A DNA stretch of 64,000 nt, taken from contig OY288246.1 of the NCBI GenBank assembly GCA_958450325.1, positions 41,221,619-41,285,618 on the forward strand, written 5' to 3'. This DNA is from Agrostemma githago. Lineage: Eukaryota > Streptophyta > Magnoliopsida > Caryophyllales > Caryophyllaceae. This document shows, one piece after another, positions 1-11,339 of the stretch. Both the position numbers and the translations under genes were made by a program. Each line of letters opens with the position of its first letter. Position 1 is the stretch's first letter. The notes under the pieces were generated by a model that made no database searches, had not been told where the DNA came from, and worked only from the letters and a program-made list of their open reading frames with translations.

Positions 1-2048
1 ACACTGTAGGTAAGTGAGACCCCGCCCCTTTAGCAAAGAGCCAAGAGGGTCGTCCCATGTCCAAAACCGCCTAACTAGTCCAAGTAAAAAGGTGGAAATA
101 TGCAAAATGAGGGAGGACCGACCACTACCGCTATCATCCTTCCTAGGGACTCGGTCCTTTGGTAGGCTCTTCACGGTAATGTTCGGAAAAAGGCTTATTT
201 TGAGATGTGGGGATTATTTTTGTGAGACGGTTTTCTTTTGGCATTTTCTTCTTCTTTTGCATTTTTGCTTTGTTTTGCCATGCCATTTCTTTTTCTTCTT
301 TTCTATTTTCTCTTTGGCTTTTGTGCCTTTTCTTTTTCTTTCTTTCATTTTCTTTCTTTTTTTCTTTTCTTCGCCCTTTTTGGCTTGATTTGGCTTTTTG
401 GCATTTCTTTGTGTGACAAGAAAGAGAGAACTCAACAAATTGCAATTTATTGTGTGGATATGTGTAGGAGGTAGGTAAATGGGAGAGTCGGGGAGCGTCC
501 TTCCCTTCAAACCCACAAAAAGTGGAAAACTTGGACTAATCAAACAATCCTAAACATGGTCACCTAAGGGACGAGACTCGGTAACCAAGACCTTTTCACA
601 CCGTGGGTGGTCATAATGGTCAAAATGCAAATCCCGTAGTAAGTCCCTAGTAAGCTAGGTGGACTCAAGGTAAAGGACCAACGAATTCATTGATTTAGGG
701 TCATTCTACTAGACTAAAGTCCAAGACTTGATTTATACTACTAGGAAGGGAAAGTAAACACTCGCACACTAGCCTCTAAACCGGGTTTTCGAAAACCTTT
801 TACACCCAAGACACAACACAAAACAAAGACGCGACAAAAACAAAAGAAAAAGAAACAAAAGGCAACAAAACAAAATAAAACAAAACAAACAAACAAACAA
901 ACAATACAAACACCACCCCAAACTTCCAAACAAGCCACCAAATCAACCAAACTTTACAAAGGTCCTCCCGAGCACACAACATCACAATCTCCTCCAAACT
1001 CCACAAGAGATAAAGAAGAAAAAGGGATAAGATGTTACCGGAGGTCTTGAAGGCTCTCCAAAGCTATCGGTGATTCAAGTAACCTATAAGGAAAAAGGGA
1101 GGCAAAACACGCACAACACAACAAATACACGATACATCGACATAAAAGGAAAACACACAAAAGGAAAATCTTTTTGATTTTTATGAAAAAATTTCAAATT
1201 TTTAGGGTTTTCAAATTTTTTTCGAAAAACTACGAAAATAAAACTAACTACGATAGAATATCGCTCCCCCACACTTAAGCCGAGCAATGTCCTCATGCTC
1301 GACCGTAGTGCATGGGAGCACAAAAGAAAAGAAAAGAAACTACGAAAATAAAGCTAAAAATCAAAAATAAAGTGGAGAAAATGGTAGAATGTGTCCGGCC
1401 GGGGTGTAGTCAAGTCACCATGGGCCGAGACAAGAAAAGATATGGATGGGGGAAGAAATAAAAAGAAGGAAATAAAAGGAAATGGGAGGGGGGGACTAGG
1501 TGTAATCAAGTCACCTAGCCCGAATTCCGCCTAAATCCGACTAAATACTACAAAAAAGTGTGAAAATCTTGGAAAATTTGGATTTTGAAATGACTCTCGA
1601 TGTAGTCACGTCATCGAGAGTCGGGAGCAACCATACTAAGGCCTCGAAGGCCACCATGACACAAAGGATATAAGGGAAAGGGAATAAACAAATGAAGACA
1701 AGCTATAAAAATGGAAAAGAGAGGATAGTTGTCGTACCGTACGGTGAGCAACTCACTCGCTCCATCATCTCATAAATCAATATAGGCACTTGCTTGTTGT
1801 CGTCATTGTCATCCTTCTTCAAGCTTGAGAAAACCGCATGGCTAAGGTAGTGGGTTTATAATGGTGTGAGGGGGTGGAAATTGGTGTGTATACCGGTCTA
1901 AAGTTGATAGAAGATGAAGTGAGGATATGAAAATGAAGTATGTGGGTGGTATGATATGAGCAAGGAAGGTAGGGAAGTTGGGTGGGGGTATATAATTGTT
2001 AGATGGGCTTGAATGTCGAAGAAGAGGCACCAAAAAGGAGTAGGGGAC
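1..2048 (-). other. Non-coding 3' region of Athila copy 1
   Basis: No gene-like ORF. The stretch is T-rich at 200-400 and CA-rich at 830-950. It aligns by eye, in reverse, with 46600-48340 of copy 2, including the block with CTCTCGATGTAGTCACGTCA (1593-1612) mirrored near 46990. Pol and env-like genes would be expected here in an autonomous element. Confidence 0.7.
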
Positions 2049-2222
2049 CATCCCGGTCGGGATGGTTGGTCCCGGTCGGGATGATACACCCGTCCCGATC
2101 GGGAAGCTCCCATCCCGGTCGGGATGGCACTCCAGTGGACTCGATTTTTGGCACCCTCATCCCAATCGGGACGGCCCCATCCAGGTCGGGACGACACACC
2201 CTTCCCGGTCGGGAAGGGTCTT
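2049..2222 (-). repeat. Palindrome array, 3' untranslated part of Athila copy 1
   Basis: About eight copies of TCCCGNNNGGGA, most with centre GGTC, ATCG or GACC, lie downstream of the gag-derived ORF on the minus strand. Copy 2 has its own array at the same relative place (46377-46557), and related clusters sit in the LTRs. Confidence 0.85.
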
Positions 2223-3782
2223 CGTTACTCCCATGACCCCAAAAACCGACTTCCTTACTCACGATCCAAGCTCTATCACTAACCACTCCTTTCTAGGAGT
2301 CACTTTCACTTCACCTATCACAATAAACTCAAACAAAACATCAAATTCTCTCCCTCACAACGCTCATCAACAATCCAATATTACAAGAATATCACAAAAC
2401 AAAGAGTCCTAGGAACAAAATCACAATAAACATAATTACAAACACCAAGCTAAAGAGAAGAGAGGTAGGGGAATGTACAACATGACGGTTCTTTAGGAAC
2501 TCCGTCAAACCGAGGATGGTGGACTCTTCTTCAACCATAGCCCTCAAGGGCATGGAGGAGCAAGTCGAACGCGCTACCGACGTCATAATGAAGGCCCAAG
2601 AAGCGCTCGAGCCTAGCCAACCTCCACGGCCTCCAAGGTGGAGGCAAGAAGTAGGAATCCCAAGACCCAACGTCATCATTCATGTCGTCTCCGGGGTCTA
2701 TCCATCCTACGAGCTTAACCGACCTCTTCCTCCCTAAGCACCGCCTCCAATCACTAGCAAGCTTCATTTCCAAGAAACGAGGCACAAAAAGCGGGTTTGG
2801 CCCCATTTCCTTGTTGCACACCCCCACACTTTCCTCAAGTTGTGGTTCCCCATCTTCATCACTAGGCCCCACATCATCTTGGAGGAGAGGATTGAAACTT
2901 CCACCGGCAGTTTCAATCTTTTCCAAACCATCGCTTGGTGTACTAGTAAGGGGCTCTTGATGCTTATCCACATTATCGCACAAGGGCAACTCAAGGCTAT
3001 CAATTTCATCCAACAACTTCACAAACTCCACCAAATCATCCAACTCACCATCCTCCTCCAATTCCTCACCAATGTTGCCTTCACCAAGGGTCATCTCCTC
3101 ATTCGTCACTTTTTGGGTAGACGATTGAGGTTCTTCAAAGCAAATCTCTCCTCTAAAGGGAACTACATCGGCGGCTTCATGGTTAGGTTGCTCCTCTCTC
3201 TCAAGTGGGCACCCTTCATCTAATTGCGATGTTCGGGATAAAAACATTACGGTTTGAACCGATAATGCATTTAATCGAGCATCCCTCGCCTCGTTTGCCC
3301 TTCGAATTTGGGCCATTAATTCCTCTTGTTCTTTTTGCAATTGAATGGCCGTTTCTTGGATGCTCCTTTGCATTTGAAGCATAGAATGAAACACCTTCGT
3401 GTCGGGTAATTGGTGATCATTGGGGTCTTTTAAAGCTCCTTGAAAATCTTGATGATGCCCGAGGGGTGGGGCATCATATTGTTGGTAGTGAGGTTGAGGT
3501 GATTGGTAGTATTGTGGGTCATGGGGTTCATATTGTGGTTGGGGTGGAGGGTAATATGGTGAGTTTTGGGGGTATTGGCTTCCATAAGGTGAATCTTGAT
3601 TGAACATGGTGGGTTCAAAATCATATCTTGAGTAATAGCCACCTTGATCGTAGGATTGATAGTCATTCACTTGTTGGTATCCATTTCCATATTCTTGAAG
3701 ATCATACCCGTCTTGATTACCCCAAGAAGCTTGATAGTGGTAGGGAGACGTCATGTTATACCCTTGGTTCATGGAAGAAGAG

Positions 3783-4089
3783 TGTAACACCCCGGCCCAA
3801 TCCTAGGACCGGAAATGTTAACCGCGGTAGCTCGCCAGGCTTTGTACTGGTCCCACAGACCAACACGAGTCCTTTCCAGCGCATTTTGTCCTCACTCATG
3901 TGCATCCTGAAAACCTTCCCAGGAGGTCACCCATCCTAAGATTGCTCCCAGCCAAGCACGCTTAACTGCGGAGTTCTTTTGCATGGATGACCAGAAAAGA
4001 AAGTGCACTTTGTTGATATGAGTAGTACTTCAAATCCCTTTAAGCAAAGCTCATAAATAGGACATCTTCAATCAATGTGGGGTGTTTCA
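3783..4089 (-). repeat. Cassandra 3' LTR
   Basis: 307 bp, identical to the 5' LTR except for two adjacent transitions, with 5S-like domain at about 3914-3980. Confidence 0.93.
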
Positions 4090-4192
4090 ATCACTCCCAC
4101 TTGAAGAACGCAACGTCCTCGTTGCGCCTGGCAGCATAACCGCTGACCCAGAATCCACCCCCGCTAGGTGCCAAATGCACGGTCGCAGGGTT

Positions 4193-4204
4193 GCTCTGAT
4201 ACCA
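4193..4204 (-). other. Cassandra primer-binding site (tRNA-Met type)
   Basis: The minus strand reads TGGTATCAGAGC two bases after the 5' LTR, the usual plant initiator tRNA-Met complement. The matching polypurine tract AAGTGGGAGTGA abuts the 3' LTR at about 4090-4102. Confidence 0.9.
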
Positions 4205-4206
4205 TT

Positions 4207-4513
4207 TGTAACACCCCGGCCCAATCCTAGGACCGGAAATGTTAACCGCGGTAGCTCGCCAGGCTTTGTACTGGTCCCACAGACCAACACGAGTCCTTTC
4301 CAGCGCATTTTGTCCTCACTCATGTGCATCCTAGAAACCTTCCCAGGAGGTCACCCATCCTAAGATTGCTCCCAGCCAAGCACGCTTAACTGCGGAGTTC
4401 TTTTGCATGGATGACCAGAAAAGAAAGTGCACTTTGTTGATATGAGTAGTACTTCAAATCCCTTTAAGCAAAGCTCATAAATAGGACATCTTCAATCAAT
4501 GTGGGGTGTTTCA
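4207..4513 (-). repeat. Cassandra 5' LTR
   Basis: 307 bp, TG...CA ends, with 5S-like domain at about 4338-4404. Confidence 0.93.
4338..4404 (-). other. 5S rRNA-derived domain in Cassandra LTR (second copy at 3914-3980)
   Basis: On the minus strand it reads AGAACTCCGCAGTTAAGCG, then TGCTTGG, then AGGATGGGTGACCTCCTGGG. These are the central and 3' parts of plant 5S rRNA and include the A-box-like and C-box internal promoter regions. It runs in the same sense as the element. It is a TRIM component and not a functional 5S gene: the 5' third of the 5S gene is absent and the intervening bases differ. Confidence 0.9.
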
Positions 4514-4848
4514 AAGAGGGGTAGCTCATATCGGCTTCCATGTGTGGGGAGTTTAGATCAAACCCCATGCTTGCTCGAAAATCGTAGTCCATACCCGGTT
4601 GGAAACCTCTCACCCTAGCAACCATCCGTTAAAGCGGCTCTAAGTTGCAAGAAGAAGATAGTCACCACCTCTAAGCACAAACTGTAGACTAGGAACAAAC
4701 GTGAGAAGTCTAGTTCTTTTTGGGCACTAGACAAGAGAGAAATAAACCACACACACACAAGAAGCAAGGTAACAAAAAGAAAAAAGAAAAACACAAACAC
4801 AAAGACAAAGTCAAGTAACTAGGAAAACAAAGTCTAAACTAGCACCGT

Positions 4849-4865
4849 CCCCGGCAACGGCGCCA
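4849..4865 (-). other. Primer-binding site, tRNA-Asp type
   Basis: The minus strand reads TGGCGCCGTTGCCGGGG three bases inside the 5' LTR. This is complementary to the 3' end of plant tRNA-Asp and is usual for Athila-type elements. The version in copy 2 (42599-42616) has two substitutions. Confidence 0.85.
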
Positions 4866-5961
4866 ATTTGATGGTCGGGATTTGTCGTGGATCCCAACCG
4901 TCAAATAATTAACCAACCGATCCTAGTGGGTAGCTAGGGTAAGTCGGGTCGAATCCACGGGGATGGTAAGAGGCGTCTAGACTAAGGTCACCCAAATACA
5001 AGACTCGGTCAACGAGCTAGGCTAAACTAGAATGATAAGAAGGGGAAGAAGGCTAAGACTATGGCTAAGGAGACGGAGAAAACAAACAAGGAAAACGGGC
5101 TAGGATTAGGTCGGGGTCAAAGGGGTAACGGAATGGTTGAGGAAGAGCTAGAGTGAAGGAGGTAGTAGGGTAATCTAGGTGTGGTCCGGGCACTCTCAAC
5201 TTAGACTCACCTAGAGGTTCCACCTAAAACCCATTTTGGCGACACACATGACAAACGGGGTTACTAGCGTGTTATTGTGGCCTAGATCGCATCCGGGCTC
5301 TCGCAACTTAGACCGACCTAGGGGTTATCCTCACCAGGCTCTCGCTACTTAGTGAGGGAACCGAACCCACAAGCAAACTATTACCCACAAGAGAAAGGCA
5401 AGAAAAACAAGCATATGCATACAAGTCATTCAAGCATTTCAACAAACATGTGATATGCATCAAACCAAGAGGAAACCCAAATCTTCCACCAACATCTCCA
5501 ACACACCCTTAATCATCCATCAACACCCAAATCGCCTTACTAACCCTAGCAACAATCTACTCAAACATATATAATACTAAAACCAACAAGAACAAGAAGA
5601 ATCAAAACAAGAATCAAAACATCCATAATGAAACTAGTGAAAAAGATGAACTAAGAACAATAAGATGAACAAAGATTAAAACTTGGATGATTAAACAAGA
5701 TAAAGAGTAAAAAGGGAGAGAAGATTATACCATACTAACAAGAGAATGAAAAGGAGAACACTTGCATAGAAGATAACCCAAATTCATCCACCAAGGTTGT
5801 CAATCTTGGATGGATTCTTCAAGAGATCCAATAATACAAGAATAACTAAGATTAACTACTAATTACCGACTAATCTACTCTAATCTAAACTAATCTAACC
5901 TAAAATAGTCTAGGGTTTAGTGGGAAGTAAAGAACATAACATAGGAATACAAGAGGAGGGG

Positions 5962-5969
5962 TATTTATA
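5962..5969 (-). promoter_or_regulatory. LTR TATA box
   Basis: TATAAATA on the minus strand, in the same context (followed by CCCCTCCTCTTG) as TATAAATACTCCTCCC in both LTRs of copy 2. It lies about 60 bp downstream of the palindrome cluster and is probably the U3 promoter of the retroelement transcript. Confidence 0.65.
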
Positions 5970-6023
5970 GGGTTACAATGGAAAGGGAGATGAAACAATG
6001 CAATCACGGGCTGTAACTAGGCC

Positions 6024-6168
6024 ATCCCGTCCGGGATGAGTTGGTCCCGGTCGGGATGAGGTGGTCCCGGTCGGGATGGACCCCTTCCCAGTCGGGAAGG
6101 CCTCAAAACAGCAGCTCCTCTTTTGTGCACTTCATCCCGGACGGGTTGAGGTCATACCCGTCGGGGAT
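6024..6168 (-). repeat. Palindrome cluster in LTR of Athila copy 1
   Basis: Six TCCCGNNNGGGA-like units, some degenerate, upstream of the LTR TATA box. The position matches the clusters at 41730-41855 and 49160-49303. Confidence 0.8.
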
Positions 6169-6719
6169 GAGTCTTGTAGGCCTCCAATATGATCCTTTTG
6201 GTCCCTCCTTGCTTCACATGGACTTCTCATCGATTCTCGGGACTCGGGATCGGGTCTCGAAGGCTCGGGATTGGGTCCCAAGGTCTCGGGGTCGAATCCA
6301 AGGCATCGAGTGATCGTTCCTTCACTTCGTTGGCTCCGAAAAGTGTATGTATTGAGTCGGAATCGCTCCAACTCTTCACGATTGGTCTCGGGAACCTGAA
6401 ACGAACTAGAGGAAGCATAAGTAGCCCATAAATCGCTCCCAAGGAGCGATTCCACAAGGAAAATGGGAAAAAAACACTACGAAATAGGCACTACAAACTA
6501 CACTTATCATGTATATAAATGAGAATATACATAGCTAAGCCCATATCTATAAATTATACACATGTATCAAAGGAAACCAATGTCTACGATATATGAATAG
6601 AAGTAGGGCATATGAAAACTGATTTATATTAAAATAAGAGTAATAACCTTGTGACTTATGTATATTACTCCGTATAACCCTAAACTAGTGTCTCACTTCC
6701 TATACTGAGTATTTCATTT

Positions 6720-8190
6720 AAGTCTGGCTTCTTTCTCCACTGAACGCAACATCCACCCTCACTGAAATCGATCTCCCTCACTAATGGCTTTCCTCCAAAT
6801 CTATCTTTCCTTCTCTCTCTCTCTCTCTATTCATTCATAATCAAATCGAAATTAGGGTTTCCGATTCACCTAATTTTAATCGACTCATCCAATCATGAAT
6901 CAAGTATAGTAATCTCTTTCTCCTTTGTTTCTTATTTTTCATCGTTTCTGCTCTTCGATTAACCTAATTTTAATCGACTGTATGATGTGTGTGTAGTTAG
7001 ATATGTACGAATCTGCGTTTGTTTTGAGATCATTTCCTAATTTCTGTATATTTATGTTTAATTAGCTGGTGTACCTTGGCGATCAATCGGTGGGTGCAAC
7101 TAGCATCATCACGAGCTTCATGTACGACAAATTCGACACCACTTATTAGCTCTTCTCTTCTTCCCCTCCCTAATTCGATGATTCTATATTTGATAGATCC
7201 TTGAATTCGATCAGGTCATCAGGATCCCTGTTTTCCTTCGTTATTTCTCACTCTTTTTATTATTTTCTTGTTCGTGTACGTGGTATGGCTGGCCACTGCT
7301 GCTGCTACTCGCTGCGGCCCTTCCTGTTGTCATCTCCTAGTTGCTAATTGTGTTGCTCTGTTTACGTTATATTATTGCTACTCTTAGGTTGTGCATAGCT
7401 GGTAGTCGTTCCCGTGCTTCCATTGTCCATTGCTTTTGAAGGTGACGGACTCCATTATTTTCCTCCTTTTCGTATTCCTTTATTTGTCCACTGCCTTGTA
7501 GTTGTCTTTCGACTATTACCGTCGTTCTTGTTGATGTGCGTTGTTGTCGTGATGTAATTGTTGCTGCTGCTGTTTGGGTTGTATTCCTTCTATCATTTCT
7601 GTTGCTGCTTCCTTTTTATTGCTGGCTGTTATGCTTGTTCGCTGCCTTGGTCTCCTTCCTCTCCTCCTTATTCTTCTTATTTCTGTTGTTCTTTCGGTCT
7701 GTGGCTGTTGTACTTCTGTCGATTGTGTTATGTCGTTGTAGTAACGCTATATTACACTATTGCTGCTGTCGTCGCTCCGCTGCTATTCGATGTTGTTGTG
7801 CATCAATGCTACTGTACATCTCCATATTTCTGTTATCTCCGTTCTTGTATCCAATTTCTTTATCAAGAATGTCAACCCCTTTCATTAGTTCAATTTCGTG
7901 GCTGTTATCGTCCTTCTGTAGTATGTCGTTTTGCTGCTGCTGATTGTTGCTGTTGTTTTTGTGCTTAATGAATGCTGGTACTCGTAGTCATTTCCGTGTG
8001 TGATGATGCTGTTGTTTGGATGCTACTACTGCTGCTGCTATGTCATTTGAGGATACCGAGTCTATGTTTTTCGTCCCTCCAATTTTCATGTTCCGTTCTC
8101 ATGATAATCATCCATTCTCCAATTTTATGGGATTTCGTGAAGACCCCCTTTGAGGACAAGTCCGTGATCAACCCAGGTATCGACTGAAGG
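6720..8190 (+). other. Gene-leader-like stretch, no convincing ORF
   Basis: A CT-rich leader with a (TC)n run (6812-6829) is followed by AATTAGGGTTTCCGATTC, typical of plant 5' untranslated regions. After it come T- and TGCTG-rich sequence (7280-8060) and the sentence-like tract GTGATCAACCCAGG (8162-8175). Open frames at 7536-7968 are low-complexity Cys/Leu/Phe and overlap one another, so I do not call them genes. It may be a captured 5' part of a host gene, carried by the Helitron that ends at 10439 or by the CACTA element. This is inference only. Confidence 0.3.
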
Positions 8191-9595
8191 TAACTTTAGG
8201 GTATTACTCGATATTTTATCATATGTTTGAGTAGTAGTATGCACTAAATATTTCACCTTCGACTTTCTAAGTTTTAGCTACGTATTAGTATTTGCTAAAA
8301 GTATAATTTTAAATCTTGTGCCTTATAAATATTTTACAAGTAATTGATATAATTTTATAAATCATTAATAATTTTAATTTAAGATTGTTATAATATTTTG
8401 TTTTTATCGTGACATTAGTGACTAAATAATTTCAATTTGGATTAATAACCATCCACCAACTACTCCACTTAATTAATATGTGATGTGATTCATTTATATA
8501 TCTTCTTAGGATTAGTAACAAAAAAAATTCAATGATTAGTAACCAAAAAAAACATTTATAATTGCTCTGTTTCCTTTTTAGTCGTGCATTTTAATTCTAA
8601 TGGCCAACTTTTGGCTACTTAAGTTCATGGCTTTCAAACCATGGAAGGTTTGATTTTCTTCACTTATTTATCTTCTTGATTTTAATTTGTGTTTTGTTTA
8701 TTTTAACTCTTTAATAAGTGGAGGAAAAATAGTCCACTCATTTCATGGTTTGACCTAAATTTAACCGTGGAAAAGAATATTAGATTAACTGATGAATTTT
8801 GAACATCCCCCTTTCCACTAACCAAATAACAAATCTTCAAATTTTCCAGCCTAAAGCTATCCACCAACAAAAATTAAAAAATAAACCAAACGAGCTATGT
8901 GCAAATCGAACCCTTGACCTCATGTGTGTTACCCTTCTCCTCTCCAACTACACTCTAACATCTTACTGATTAAAATATCACTGCATTACTTATAAAGTTA
9001 TACACGACAGAAAGTATGTAATTAAGGAAATTCGATTGATTACATTGATTACGAAAATCACGTGTTTTACATAGAAGATATCACATACAATATTTAATAT
9101 GTAATGTATGATCAATTTTTTTTTAAAAGTATAAACATATTGTATTCCATTTTAACCAAATAGTTGCATTATTTTTGTTAATAGGAGATTGCACTATCCC
9201 GTACAATATTTTACATAGAATATAAAATAGCTATGATTATTATTGTATATCTTTCTGATCATATTCGAAAATCATATTCTTAACATCGATATAAAATTTA
9301 GTAACTATATAAAAATGGAATATATATTCCGATTGTTCTTACAAAGCTTAATACATAGTAAAATACACTAATTAAATTGGGAAGTAAAAGAACATTTCAC
9401 TAATAAATTCGCAAACTATTCATTTTCATTAATGTTAAAGAAATTGACAAAAAAAACTTCTTCTTATGAAAATAATTAGATAAATTTTAAGATATGATGT
9501 CATTAACCTTGAGAAAAAAAATCAATTATCTAAAAAAATTATTTTCGAAATGAGCTATTTACTTTAACTTTTACAAAGATATAATCTCCCCGTCC
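8191..9595. other. AT-rich DNA without recognised features
   Basis: No ORF, repeat or terminal motif that I can support. Confidence 0.5.
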
Positions 9596-9676
9596 CAATG
9601 AATTTTTTGTCTATTCCATATTGAGGCGTCTCAATGAATTCTTTGCCATTCTATTTTAGGAATGTTATATATATAC

Positions 9677-9708
<32 letters not shown>

Positions 9709-9829
9709 ATATATATGTATGTATGTAATTTGACCTCCTCATGAATTTGGCTTCACATGTCACTTTATCATTGGACTTTTTCCCTTTGTGCCAAAAACAA
9801 AGACAAACAATTCATCGGGACGGAAGGAG
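9596..9829. mobile_element. Stowaway-type MITE
   Basis: 234 bp with terminal inverted repeats CTCCCCGTCCCAATGAATT at the left and, on the other strand from the right, CTCCTTCCGTCCCGATGAAT. This is the CTCC-CCGTCCC signature of Tc1/mariner-derived Stowaway elements. TA-rich flanks agree with TA target use, though the left duplication is degraded. The middle holds a (TA)n/(ATAC) run at about 9667-9725. Confidence 0.78.
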
Positions 9830-10411
9830 TATATACTCACTCGATACCACTAAGATCTTCTCATTTATTCAAATGTAGGATTATAATTATCATATAGAAA
9901 GATTATTTTTGTACGGAAGAGTACAAATACGGAATATACTATTAAAATCCATATAAAAAAAGTTTCACAAATTACATAATATAAGTCTTACACCTGAGAA
10001 AGTCCATTTTTAATTTTTTTTAAAAATTTTCTAATGAAAAACTGAATAGCTTTTTTACACAAAAGAACGTATCACGGCGTGCTAACCATTAAAAAAAGTT
10101 CATTATTATACAATTTTTGATAAATATTTATGTATTTTACGGTATGTTAAAGAGAGAAGTGGATATCTCGAAATGTGAGATGACATAAACCGAGTATATA
10201 AAAAATATAAACAATATTTTTCATTAATTACACGTTATTTAGTACTCCGTACATTTCAAGACATTACTCAAATATTTTGATTAGTTTTGCGATTTAAAAA
10301 ATATTTTCCTATTTTTAAAGTACACAGTCGATAAATAGTAAAAATAAAACAATAAATTTTTTATTTTAAATCTTAAATGAAATATTCTATAAGATAAATA
10401 TGTTATAAATA

Positions 10412-10439
10412 CCATGCATTGCACGGGGTTTATACTAGT
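10412..10439 (+). mobile_element. Helitron 3' terminus
   Basis: CCATGC-ATT-GCACGG can form a hairpin with one mismatch, followed by GGTTTATACTAGT and then T. A short GC-rich hairpin about 10 bp before a terminal CTAGT, inserted before T, is the plant Helitron 3' end. The 5' end (TC after A) is not certain; one candidate is TCTATAAATTATAC near 6547. No Rep/helicase is present. Confidence 0.6.
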
Positions 10440-11339
10440 TCATATCATTCAATTTCGGAGATATGTGTTGGAATTTGCTTAACTGTATGTGTTATTTGCT
10501 TTGAACATTCGAGGTCATGTCATTTCTTTACTTCAAGGCACGTTCTGGGCAACTCGACTCTACAGGTAGGGATCATTATATTTCCAATCATTTTTCTAGC
10601 GAGTTCCCTACTATTAATTTCTGGACACTTCATTTGTTGTTTCAGGCACACACACAAAAATTACTAGCTTTATCCCAAATTTAAAGAGTTTGAGCTCTCT
10701 GACTCTCTGGTAATGATATATATGCAGTAGATTTTCATTTCTTATCATTTTTATTTTTGATAGGTAATAGTATGAAGTCACTCGTTTGCTAACTAAAATT
10801 TAAAAAATAGTAATCGAATAACTATCTTCATCTTGGATTTCTGTATTAGAGTTAATACTCGATTTTATTGCTTTGTTCCCTACTTTACAATAGCGAAGGG
10901 TGGAAGCATGAATAATAGGGTATGTCCTCTTTGGCCCACTTTAGTTTTTTTTCCTGTCAGTTCACCTATCATTAATTTAAACAAGCACTTCAATTCACAT
11001 GATATTAGCATGGCTTTTTAATAATAGCGCTGGATTTCAACGAGCAAGCTTATGTACTTGACGAACTTTTGTTTCATCTGCAACCTCCAAGAATCAAACG
11101 ACAAAGGAGACAAGCTAAGAAGAAATATTTGTTTGTAATAACAGTTTTAATATTTGTTGAATTTGATTTATTTTGAAACTAATTTTTGTATTAATATTTT
11201 TAATGAAGGACTTTAATAATCCATCTTTGTAAAACCAATGTTGTACTATTTACCTACTAGTAAAAATAAATTATTTATCCTATGGAAATTATAAAATTTC
11301 CTAACGAAATCTATAGTTCTGAAAAAATTTGTAATAAAA
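10440..11339 (+). other. Unassigned stretch with exon-like pieces
   Basis: Contains splice-like signals (ACAG/GTAGGG near 10561-10568, TTTCAG near 10640) and a short open frame at 11009-11176 ending in a Lys/Arg-rich segment (RIKRQRRQAKKKY) followed by AT-rich sequence. It could be the last exon of a transposon or captured gene. I do not recognise the family. Confidence 0.25.

Larger units (their letters stand above)
3783..4513 (-). mobile_element. Complete Cassandra TRIM retrotransposon
   Basis: 731 bp: two 307-bp direct LTRs (3783-4089 and 4207-4513) flank a 117-bp internal region with no coding capacity. The flanking duplication AAGAG is exact (3778-3782 and 4514-4518). LTR ends are TGAAACACCCC and GGGGTGTTACA on the minus strand. 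The internal region has a tRNA-Met-type primer-binding site after the 5' LTR and a purine-rich tract before the 3' LTR. The LTRs carry 5S rRNA-like sequence, which defines Cassandra. I count two mismatches between the LTRs (around 3909 and 4332), so the insertion is recent compared with the other elements here. Confidence 0.96.
2531..4625 (-). pseudogene. gag-derived ORF of Athila copy 1, split by Cassandra
   Basis: Two open segments, 4625-4514 and 3782-2531, are in one frame if the Cassandra insertion and one copy of its 5-bp duplication are ignored. The ATG at 4625 lies about 220 bp after the primer-binding site. The protein (about 450 aa) has a Tyr/Gln/Pro-rich region, then a coiled-coil-like stretch (QMQRSIQETAIQLQKEQEEL) matching the coiled coil of copy 2 gag, then an acidic linker. 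It ends in a tail with FDLLLHALEG, matching FDLLLRALDG at the end of the copy 2 protein. The capsid, zinc knuckle and protease found in copy 2 are missing. Apart from the insertion I see no stop codon, so this shortened protein was open when Cassandra arrived. Confidence 0.75.
1..6509 (-). mobile_element. Athila-type LTR retrotransposon, non-autonomous, copy 1 (partial)
   Basis: Reading on the minus strand there is a 5' LTR (6509-4869), a primer-binding site matching tRNA-Asp, a gag-derived ORF and a long non-coding 3' region. Its relation to the complete element at 41390-50458 is visible at both ends. The LTR ends match, and bases 1-90 are the reverse complement of about 48250-48337, so roughly 480 bp of internal sequence and the 3' LTR lie off the left edge. 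No protease, reverse transcriptase, RNase H or integrase is present, so movement would depend on proteins supplied by another element. The Athila assignment is inferred from gag and protease of copy 2. The base pairs next to the LTR are TGTAT (6510-6514); the matching duplication cannot be checked. Confidence 0.85.
4869..6509 (-). repeat. 5' LTR of Athila-type copy 1
   Basis: 1,641 bp. On the minus strand it starts TGATAAGTGTAG and ends CTACCATCA-like, the same ends as the LTRs of copy 2 (41390-42595 and 48820-50458). It contains a TATA box (5962-5969), a cluster of TCCCGNNNGGGA-type palindromes (6024-6168), and the motif GTCGNATCCACNGGGA close to its 3' end (about 4940-4960). Confidence 0.9.

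Noticed and set aside
14..545. Open frames in the T-rich region at the left edge
   Set aside because: Low-complexity Phe/Leu or Lys-rich frames on both strands in a retroelement 3' region.
3914..4404. 5S rRNA genes
   Set aside because: The two 5S-like pieces are incomplete, lie in the LTRs of a Cassandra TRIM and are not in a 5S array.
6487..6509. CACTACAAACTAC as the left end of the CACTA element
   Set aside because: It is the start of the Athila LTR in reverse (TGATAAGTGTAGTTTGTAGTG), identical in copy 2.
7536..7968. Two overlapping ORFs of about 135 aa
   Set aside because: Both are Cys/Leu/Phe low-complexity products of TGCTG- and CTT-rich DNA, and neither has a domain.
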